64,000 nt of DNA from Cyrtodaria siliqua (Eukaryota > Mollusca > Bivalvia > Adapedonta > Hiatellidae): NCBI GenBank assembly GCA_037043455.1, contig JAWPHD010003282.1, forward strand, positions 159,424-223,423, written 5' to 3'. The position numbers and the translations under genes are program-made. The notes beneath the pieces were generated by a model. That model was not told the origin of the DNA. It ran no database searches and saw only the letters and a program-made list of their open reading frames with translations. Shown piece by piece: positions 56,181 to 64,000 of the stretch. Each line of letters starts with the position of its first letter. Positions within the stretch are counted from its first letter, which is position 1.

Positions 56181-56845
56181 GTGAGTAATGACAGTTTAGT
56201 TCACCGTTAAATCCAGTGTGGAGATAATTATGTGACAGGGGGTGTTAACACACACACATAAGTGGACATATAAGTATTGCCATAAAATCATTTTTTCACA
56301 CACAAACTTTTTACGTTCTCACGCATTTTTAAAATTTGACCGAAATGTTATTGTGATTTTTTAACTAAAATTTGGTATATTTTATACCAAAAATCTATTA
56401 TACCAAAAATCTATAAAATTTAGTAGTTTAACCAGGAATTCTGTATCGCTTCTTGTGACTTAGATTAATTTAATTACAATGTGTGATCATATGAAGAGTA
56501 TCACAAGAATGTCGCTAATTAAAAATCAGGAAATTCAAACACACGCCATGACAGACTTATTGGATCCCATCTCACGCACACAGGCCATGACAGACGTATT
56601 GGGTCCCATCTCACGCTTGAATTCCACTGGGCCTTCACAGCTATACGTGTTGATGGAGGCACTTTACATACATTTGTTATCAGTGTTACTTGGTAATATC
56701 TGTGTTTGATGTGCAGACTGTATTACCTCTTGGTTACAGACTGAGCCATCACTCATAATGTTTTATTTTGTCATGGTGACCATTTTGACATGGTAAGAGA
56801 TTGCTGTATCTCACAATAATTGCCGTTAGCTTGTGCTTTATATTA

Positions 56846-57093
56846 CTCAGTTGCAAAAGAAACTGGACACTTTGAAAATTTTACTTTACACCCTGTCCCC
56901 TTTATCAAGCAACAGTCCCTTAATGATTCGACCTATTGAAAAACAAATGACAACATGATATTGGCAATGGAATGACAAAAACGTTGGTACCAAACATGGC
57001 ATATTCATTTTGGAATTTGTCAATTTAATTCTAAAAAAAATTATACAATTAAATCTAAACAAAACTCTGTGTCCACTTCCTTTTGCAACTGAG
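56846..57093. mobile_element. Mariner-like MITE in intron 5 (248 bp)
   Basis: Ends CTCAGTTGCAAAAGAAACTG and the imperfect inverse CTTCCTTTTGCAACTGAG, flanked by TA. Non-coding. Confidence 0.85.
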
Positions 57094-57332
57094 TATACGT
57101 TTGTAAGAAAAATATGCTTCTGTGATTAAAATATGAATGAAGATAATAAGAAAACCCACAAAGAAGTTTCAGTTTCTATAGGTATGAATTTAAAAAAGAA
57201 CATTGAAAGTAATTTTTGGAATTTTTTTATGTCATTATACTTGACGATTTTAGCTGGTAATCTTGCACCTACTTCAATAAAACGATGTTCTTAAGGCAAT
57301 TTATATATGCTTATTTTATATGACTTCTTCAG

Positions 57333-57406
57333 AGGTTGCTGGCTGGTTATGACTTTGAGTTCAAGGCATGGCCCATAGACTGGAGATGGGAGCAGGCAAA
57401 TGTGGG
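57333..57406 (+). CDS. ABHD16A: ABHD16A coding exon 6
   Basis: 74 bp, acceptor ACTTCTTCAG, donor GTGGG/GTAAGT. Encodes RLLAGYDFEFKAWPIDWRWE then QANV and two bases of a Gly codon. The Y-(D/N)-F-x-F-(K/R)-x-WP-(I/V)-D-(W/F) block is a clear ABHD16A signature and anchors the identification. Confidence 0.92.
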
Positions 57407-57774
57407 GTAAGTTATCGTACGACTCAGTTTAAAAGGGGCTTTGAGGCTAAATTTATTTAAACAAATGAAAAGCTATGAAATGACCCATTTAAAGGTGATA
57501 CGGTTCAAAGATATAGATGAAACATTAACAGTTCCCTATTAAACAGCGCAAAAATTAATAATTATAAATCGCAATAAGTGTTATCAGGGCATATGGAGAA
57601 ATCCTCAAGTTATGAATAGCTGTCACGCGGAGCAAATCTACACATGCCACTTGCTCTGCAATAGCTTGTGATACTACCAAGTTTAATATAGCTATCGTTG
57701 GCGCATAACCATATATCTTCTTACTTTTTTTATTTTTTATGTTCAGTGTAATTTCTTCTGGTGGTTTGTGGCTC

Positions 57775-58320
57775 ATTATGTCTCCCCCCACATACTGGGG
57801 AGACATACTGTTTTTAGCTTGGATGTCTGTCTGTCTGGATCTCTGTCCATCACATCATTCTGTCCGTCACAAATCATGTCTACACCATATCTCTTGAACC
57901 GCTTGAGGGAAATAACTTGGCACAAATGTTAACCATATCGAGACAACATGCAGAGCGCAACTTCCAGCCACGTCCGTTCAAGGTCAAGGTCACACTTAGA
58001 GGTCAAAGGTCATATGCACTATATTTCGTGTCTCCACCATATCTCTTGAACCGCTTGAGGGATTTGGAAATAACTTGCCACAAATGTTCACCATATTGAG
58101 ATGACATGCAGAGCGTAACTTCCAGCCATGTCCGTTGAAGGTCAAGGTCACACTTGACGGTCGAAGGTGTTAAGTACTATATTCCGTGTCTCCTCCATAT
58201 CTCTTGAACCGCTTGAGGGATTTTGAAATAACCAAATGTTCACCAATGTTCACCATATCATGACGACTTGCAGAACTTTCAGCCAGGTTGGTTCATATAT
58301 AATTATTGGGGAGACATAAT
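57775..58320. mobile_element. TIR element with three ~152-bp tandem cores in intron 6
   Basis: Perfect 13-bp inverted ends ATTATGTCTCCCC / GGGGAGACATAAT. Inside are three tandem cores starting CCATATCTCTTGAACCGCTT (57,888, 58,040, 58,191) that include GGTCAAGGTCACACTT. The first core has AGGTCAAAGGTCA (58,000-58,012), a direct repeat of nuclear-receptor half-sites. Inverted ends plus a variable tandem core resemble bivalve pearl/CvA-type elements. Confidence 0.8.
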
Positions 58321-58717
58321 TTTAATGTTGTTTTTTTTTGTTACAAAAACAACCCCGTCTAGTTTAGTTTGTTTTTATAAATTAAATACATAATTAACTT
58401 ATTTGAATAATTCTAAAAAAAAAAACAATCCTGATGTTCTCCCTTTAATGTCGCTTTCAGCAATCTTCCAATCATATCACATATATTCACTTGTGGCAGT
58501 GCTCAGTGCTCAGCTTAATAGTGCTGCCACACTAATACCATGCCATAGACACATGCAATGATACTCCACCCATCCACATTAAACTTACAAATATCAGGAA
58601 CAGATAGGATGAAATCCCAGTTAGCAAATAAGTCACTCAGAAAGTAAAATGCATAATTTTTCAAGCTAAATACTTTCGTTGCATGTTTCTATACATTCTA
58701 ACGTTATTTATTTTCAG

Positions 58718-58801
58718 AGAAGTGAAGAAGGTGATACTGCAGTCAGATACAGCCAGGCATGAAAACATGTCACTTCTAACAATACCAAAGGATATATTAT
58801 G
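58718..58801 (+). CDS. ABHD16A: ABHD16A coding exon 7
   Basis: 84 bp, acceptor TTATTTTCAG, donor TATG/GTAACT. Completes Gly-146 and encodes EVKKVILQSDTARHENMSLL then TIPKDIL plus two bases of a Cys codon. It matches the region leading to the LP-x-x-I...A-x-(T/N) segment of ABHD16A. Confidence 0.83.
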
Positions 58802-58889
58802 GTAACTACTTCAGCTGTGCTCATTGAAGAATTTATTATTTAACCAGTAATATAATTGTGCTTCAGAACATTGCACTTGTAAGTGGTCT

Positions 58890-59786
58890 TTGGTCAATAC
58901 AGCTTTGGTCCATACAGCTCTGGACCATACAGCTTTGGTCAATACAGCTCTGGACCATACAGCTTTGATCATTACAGCTTTGGACAATACAGCTTTGGTC
59001 AATACAGCTTTGGTCCATACAGCTTTGGTCAATACAGCTTTGGTCAATACAGCTTTGGTCCATACAGCTTTGGTCAATACAGCTCTGGACCATACAGCTT
59101 TGGTCAATACAGCTTTGGTCAATACAGCTTTGGTCAATACAGCTTTGGTCCATACAGCTTTGGTCAATACAGCTTTGGTCAATACAGCTTTGGTCCATAC
59201 AGCTTTGGTCAATACAGCTCTGGACCATACAACTTTGATCAATATAGCTCTGGACCATACAGCTTTGGTCCATACAGCTTTGGTCAGTACAGCTTTGGTC
59301 AGTACAGCTTTGGACCATACAGCTTTGGTCAATACATCTCTGGACCATACAGCTTTGGACAATACAGCTCTGGACCATACAGCTTTGGTCAATACAGCTT
59401 TGGACCATACAGCTTTGGTCAATACAGCTTTGGACAATACAGCTCTGGACCATACAGCTTTGGTCAATACATCTCTGGACCATACAGCTTTGGTCAATAC
59501 AGCTTTGGACAATACAGCTCTGGACCATACAGCTTTGGTCAATACAGCTTTGGACCATACAGCTTTGGTCAATACAGCTTTGGACAATACAGCTCTGGAC
59601 CATACAGCTTTGGTCAATACAGCTCTGGACCATACAGCTTTGGTCAATACAGCTCTGGACCATACAGCTTTGGTCCATACAGCTCTGGACCATACAGCTT
59701 TGGTCAATACAGCTTTGGACAATACAGCTCTGGACCATACAGCTTTGGTCCATACAGCTCTGGACCATACAGCTTTGGTCCATATA
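58890..59786. repeat. 15-bp minisatellite, left part
   Basis: About 60 units of ACAGCTTTGGTCCAT / ACAGCTCTGGACCAT / ACAGCTTTGGTCAAT. Open in several frames on both strands (for example YSFGQ repeats) because 15 is divisible by three. Lies in ABHD16A intron 7, only 88 bp past the donor, but its sequence is unrelated to exon 7. Confidence 0.95.
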
Positions 59787-62224
59787 TAGTGTTTCCCCCA
59801 GCCTTGAAAAAGGGCAGGGTAAATAAAAAAAGAGCATTTTTAACGCGCACAATTTGTAAAAAAAAACTTTTGTAACTTAACGTCGCTTTTATGGTATGTT
59901 TGAGTACGAGTTGTCATCAATTTTCTATATCTACTTCTGTGTATTGGGTGAATACAAATAAAATATAAAAAAAAATAGTTTGATGTGGTGGTATTATTAC
60001 ACAATGTTCATTGTATAACTTAATTTGCAGTAATTTGAGCAATATTAACCATACAGCAAACTATGGCCATAATAAAATATTTGCTAGATTCTCATCCCCG
60101 CCTGCCCCCGTTTTTTATGCCGCCACGGTCATTGTTATTTCTTTAAAATAAACAAAAAAATAAACAAAAAAAATTAATTGCTGAAAGTATGAAACACTAT
60201 TAAAAATGTGTTTTCAATCTTGGAAGTACTATAGCTCGAAGTCAACGGGACCATATGGATATGTTCCGAGTTATCGGTGGCTTCGAGGCATCGAGGGAAC
60301 GATAAAAAACAAAATATCTATCCGAATTTGTGTACCGCCCGAAATAGTGTTGTTTGTCTACGTGATGTATGGTTCTCGGTATGTTTTTTTATGTTAATGC
60401 ATCTTTGTTTAAACCTCATAATGGATATATAACATGTAATTGCTACACTGAAAATACAAGAAAAACTGCAATAATATGTTTGTTTTATCATTTATTTAAA
60501 GAAATATCACACTAAGGCCACAAAAAATTAATTACCTGGTTCTCAGGCCACCTTTTCTGAGAAGAGATGCGGGCGGGCGCATTTTTTTTTACAATTTTAC
60601 AGTGGTCAACAGACACGCGGGCGATTTTTTTTTTATCCAAACTTTTAATTCCATTACATGTATTGATGCAAAATATCTCGAAATTCATGTGCAATAACCA
60701 GTTGGATCAGCTCATCTCTATTGTCGATCATTACCTTATCATTTCTTCCCGACTTATGCTTATTTCACACACAATAAGTCCGTATATTTGTATTTATTGC
60801 ATGTTGTTGTGAGACTTTGTCGATTAGACGCTTGAATAAATCGCCTGTTCTGTAGCACCTACTAGTTCCAAGCGTCTCAAGCGTCTGACTCTCCTAGATT
60901 GGTACCCGTACGACTGCAACACTCACAAGCTAGCGAGCAGAGCGGCAGATAGTCGGCCGCGCACCAGTCTACCGACAAGGGGATTCCCCATGAGGTGGTT
61001 GCATGTAAAAACCGGAACAAACTTTTATGCGGAACTTTTTTTTTCGAAATTTCGGTAGCGCATTTCCAATTTTTATTTTATTACTTTTGAGATAAAATCG
61101 GCAATGCGGCACCAAAAAAAAACATGCGGGCGGGCCTGCGAACCAGGTTATTAATTTTTTATGGCCTAATACATTTTAACATATATGCCGGAAGTCCGAA
61201 TAATGAGAACAAGGTAAGACTGGTTTCGGTACATAGAATTGAATAGAATAGACAATTGCGTAGCACATAATTCGCTGTTGATATATCTTACTACACATAC
61301 GTTTTAGTTTGTACAGTTGTTTTATTTAAAAAAAGTTTGTAATGAGAGATTGTTTTGCACACGACTTCATCAATTCATCTTTCACAACAATTTATCTGTC
61401 TATTATCGCTTTTCAATCATAAATGTTCGCAGCTTTAGCAATCAACTTTACCTGTTTTCGCACCATGATCGAAATTGCTACAAACAACCGCGTCGATTAC
61501 AATTAATATGACCGACGTCGCGTGGCAACGGATCATCACCTTCGATTAAGCGAGGTTTAAATTCACACAAAAATGTATCTTCGGACCGTAAAAGGTATTC
61601 GAGCGAGCCAGGGTATTCGAGAATAATATTCGAATAATCGAGGATAAATTTATACATTGAATTACATAGGAGTTGTGTCTGGACCGGAAAATGTGTTCGA
61701 GTTACCGATGGTATTCGAATCAGCGGTGTTCGAGCTATCGAAGTTCGACTGTAGTACATTTTGCCATTTTCCATTTGTCGTTCCCCCACCTAGCAATTAA
61801 TTTAGTATGGCCTAATTATAGTTTTATTATTATTATTATATTCTTTTAACAGTGCTCTTAGAATTCAATGTAGTCTTGCTAAATGATTTGAGTATGAGTT
61901 TTCATCAATCTTCTATATCTACTTTTGTGTATAATAATAACAATAAACCATAATTTACTCAATTGTTAATTAAGTTCCACAAACTTGTACAAACATCAAG
62001 TATTCTATTAATTAAAAAACAGACAACAACATTTATTCTACTCTGAAGATCGCGAGAATTAGCGTACAAAAGAAAACAACAACGGCACAATATAATTACT
62101 TCAGTCATTAATTGCCAATCTTCGGCGGGGAGTACCTATCTTGTATCGTCTCATCAACTCATCAAAGAGCCAATTATAATGCCGTGCCGACCCGCCCTGC
62201 CATTCCGCATTAGGGGAAACACTA
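59787..62224. mobile_element. TIR element inserted in the 15-bp array (2,438 bp, non-coding)
   Basis: Starts TAGTGTTTCCCCC and ends GGGGAAACACTA, with a further GGGCAGGG / CCCTGCC match just inside. ATATA lies on both sides. Taking out the element and one ATATA rejoins the flanking 15-bp array in perfect phase. The TAGTGTTTCCC end is hAT-like, but an 8-bp duplication is not seen. It hosts a nested element at 60,513-61,169. CGGGCGGGC words and AT-rich sequence fill the rest; no transposase. Confidence 0.78.
60513..61169. mobile_element. Nested TIR element, TAAGGCCA...TGGCCTAA family (657 bp)
   Basis: Ends TAAGGCCACAAAAAATTAAT and ACCTGGTTC on the left, inverted on the right (GAACCAGGTTATTAA, TTTTATGGCCTAA). 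CGGGCGGGC occurs just inside both ends. Same family as 9,225-9,520. A lone related right end lies at about 61,795-61,815. Confidence 0.8.
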
Positions 62225-62780
62225 ATATAGCTTTGGTCCATATAGCTTTGTTCCATACAGCTTTGGGCCATATAGCTTTGGTCTATATATCTTTGGTCCA
62301 TGTAGCTTTGGTCCATATACCTTTGGTCCATAAACCTTTGGTCCATATAGCTTTGGTCCAAATACCTTTGGGCCATAAACCTTTGGTCCATATAGCTTTG
62401 GTTCATATACCTTTGGGCCATTTGTATGTGGTTCATATAGTTTTGGCCATACAGCTTTTGTCCATATGTCTTTGGTCTTCAGGCCATATACCTTTGGGCC
62501 ATATACCTTTGGGTCATATACCTTTGGTCCATACACCTTTGGGCCATATACCTTTGGTCTTTGTGCCATATACCTTTGGTCCATTTTCCTTTGGGTCATA
62601 TGGCTTTGGTCCATATAGGTCCATATACCTTTGGTTCATATACCTTTGAGCCATTTATATGTGGTTCATACAGTTTTTGACCATATACCTTTGGTCCCTA
62701 TATGTTCGGTTTATATACCTTTGTGCCGTATACCTTTGGTCCATATGTCTTTGCTTCATATAGTTTTGGTACTTGAAAAG
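62225..62780. repeat. 15-bp minisatellite, right part
   Basis: Continuation of the 58,890-59,786 array, more diverged (CATATACCTTTGGTC and CATATAGCTTTGGTC), fading out at about 62,780. Confidence 0.9.
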
Positions 62781-63130
62781 TATTTGACGTATATTCGTAA
62801 AACTTCACGCACATCTTCATCTTAACCCAAGGAATTCTGTTAAACATGTCCAACAACTCTGACTTTCATTTTGGCAGAGTTATGCCCCTTTTTATAAAAC
62901 CTTTTACCTGCAGCCTAACCAAGCTCATAATTGGCCATAACTAAAGTGTTTGAAATATTATGTTCATGAAACTTCACACACTTATTCATCTTACTCCAGG
63001 GAGTGTTGTTACTCATGACCAATAACTCTAACATTCATTTTGGCAGAGTTATGCCCCTTTAACTTTAACCTGCAACCTAACCTGGCTCTTAACTTGACAA
63101 AATATTGACTTATGGTCATGAAACTTTAAA
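62780..63130. repeat. ~170-bp tandem repeat, two copies
   Basis: Both copies carry TTCATTTTGGCAGAGTTATG and CATCTTA-C-CCAGGGA-type words (62,780-62,940 and 62,945-63,120). Like other mollusc tandem-core elements; inverted ends were not identified. Confidence 0.8.
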
Positions 63131-63592
63131 CAGTTCCTCATCAATTATCCAATGCAGAGTTAACAATTAAAACAAAATCTGCTCCATAATTCATGCTGGA
63201 TTGAACCCTCTGTCTTGAGACCTTATTGTACTTGATGAAATAAGCACACGGCAGGCAACACAAGTGTTCCCTGGAACACCCTTCTAGTTCTTGCATATCA
63301 TTTACATTCTGTGCATTGACATCGCCAAAGTTTGTTTGCACAATGACGTCATGCAACTGATTGCATGACTTATCTTCCCCCATGTGTAAGATCAGGCTTT
63401 CCATCACCCATGTAAAACTTGGATAACCTTATCGGGTATGCAAGAATATGAGAATAAACCAATATGCTGATAATTTATTAAGAAACATACAATGATTTGA
63501 AAAAATCGTTTGAATAAGAGTTTTTCATATGTTTTTGATCATGAATTGATTAGCGTTTGAAAGAACAAATTCATAGACTATATCTATTTCAG

Positions 63593-63666
63593 CTACATAT
63601 GTGCCAATACATTTGGCAGGAGGATGGTCTATCCGGGAGCTACTGCACTTATAAATACTCTAGTCG
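63593..63666 (+). CDS. ABHD16A: ABHD16A coding exon 8 (last in the window)
   Basis: 74 bp, acceptor ATCTATTTCAG, donor GTCG/GTAAGT, ending in phase 1. Completes Cys-174 and encodes YICANTFGRRMVYPGATALI then NTLV. The (T)-(F/L)-GRRM-(V/L)-YPG block is highly diagnostic of ABHD16A. Downstream exons with the hydrolase nucleophile lie outside the window. Confidence 0.92.
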
Positions 63667-64000
63667 GTAAGTTCATTTCTTGTCGCCTGATCCTCTACTG
63701 GTTGAAGAATATTTAATAACTAGTGTTAGCAATTCTTAATGAATGCAAGGCCAACCATAAACAATTGTTGATCTGCTGTTGTCCTACTCATGAAATAAGG
63801 CCCTACCCAGAACCTTTTATAGCAATATATATCATTAAGTTCTTCTTGCTATCTTTTAGAATATTTTTCCTTTAATTTTATAAGGTTTCATTGTTTTCAG
63901 ATAAAATCAATAATTGACCTATCTACCTACCCGGCCAGTTATGAAATATTTGTTTGCGAAAGAGTGAACAATTGTTATCCCCTGCCATTCGAAGAATATT

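Larger units (their letters stand above)
41409..64000 (+). other. ABHD16A: ABHD16A gene, 5' portion (eight coding exons; continues beyond right edge)
   Basis: Gene-level entry. Coding exons are 41,409-41,477, 49,282-49,338, 50,457-50,523, 54,017-54,103, 56,095-56,180, 57,333-57,406, 58,718-58,801 and 63,593-63,666. All borders are GT/AG and the phases chain as 0,0,1,1,0,2,2,1. The joined N-terminal region has the GPRL...IYR, two membrane segments, GxGRY-x-NP, WPIDW and GRRMVYPG blocks in the same order as vertebrate ABHD16A. Paralogue ABHD16B is intron-poor in vertebrates, so the A form is preferred. Every intron examined except intron 8 carries tandem arrays or TIR elements. Confidence 0.9.

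Noticed and set aside
58890..59000. Third case of exon-end amplification, at ABHD16A exon 7
   Set aside because: The 15-bp array starts soon after the exon 7 donor, but its unit shares no convincing sequence with the exon end or donor.
58811..59875. Three overlapping 300-codon-class open frames (SKAVLTKAVW, QSCMVQSCID, YSFGQ repeats)
   Set aside because: All are readings of a 15-bp minisatellite, which stays open in several frames on both strands. It lies inside an ABHD16A intron and has no independent start, splice or composition signal.
62101..62825. ORFs with ALVHIPLVHK or YGPKVYGPK repeats
   Set aside because: Shadows of the decayed right part of the 15-bp array.

Overview
This is eukaryotic, AT-rich, intron-rich, repeat-laden DNA. 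The best guess is a bivalve mollusc or a close lophotrochozoan. The reasons are Penelope-like, CR1-like and Ty3/gypsy elements of types common in molluscs, short TIR elements carrying about 150-170 bp tandem cores, and two conserved animal genes with long introns. I cannot name the species. Nearly all long open frames are tandem arrays whose unit length is a multiple of three, and they are not genes.

Two host genes were recovered by piecing together short exons whose splice sites and codon phases all agree. (1) Positions 1-11,397, minus strand: the 5' half of MRRF, the mitochondrial ribosome-recycling factor (exons 11,397-11,199, 9,165-9,028 and 6,339-6,221). It runs off the left edge. (2) Positions 41,409-64,000, plus strand: the first eight coding exons (about 198 residues) of an ABHD16A-type phosphatidylserine lipase. 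It runs off the right edge, and the alpha/beta-hydrolase core lies outside the window.

The most striking observation is that the same unusual structure occurs in both genes. In ABHD16A, the last 54 bp of exon 4 (a membrane-helix segment) plus its 5' splice site has been amplified 24 times into intron 4. This leaves 25 consecutive GTAAGT donors, 21 of which are in frame with exon 5. In MRRF, the last ~33 bp of the third visible exon plus its 5' splice site is the recognisable relative of a 42-bp satellite of roughly 100 copies. That satellite starts at the exon's donor and fills the intron to the left edge of the window (1-6,220). Exon-end/5'-splice-site-anchored tandem amplification in two unrelated genes in one window suggests a common process.

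Layout. 1-6,220: 42-bp satellite in an MRRF intron, interrupted by a dead Penelope-like element (1,784-3,768). 6,430-8,930: 28-bp and 21-bp arrays, a BED-finger (hAT-type) relic and a Tc1/mariner-like element. 9,225-10,480: small TIR elements in the next MRRF intron. 11,910-14,060: a unit bounded by two ~468-bp direct repeats. 14,900-17,475: diverged duplications and decayed LINE and Penelope pieces. 17,727-20,790: a three-copy inverted/direct repeat cluster. 22,175-23,052: fold-back, LINE tail and old LTR fragment. 23,094-31,798: a complete Ty3/gypsy element with GTATG target duplication, near-identical LTRs and the unusual order Gag-PR-IN-RT-RNaseH. 31,799-34,257 and 35,455-36,113: CR1-like LINE remains. 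36,100-41,400: small repeats and unassigned DNA. 41,409 to end: ABHD16A, whose introns are packed with arrays, a SINE, mariner-like MITEs and other TIR elements.

I see no operon-like organisation, CRISPR array or functional RNA gene. The host genes are divergently oriented housekeeping genes separated by 30 kb of mobile DNA.
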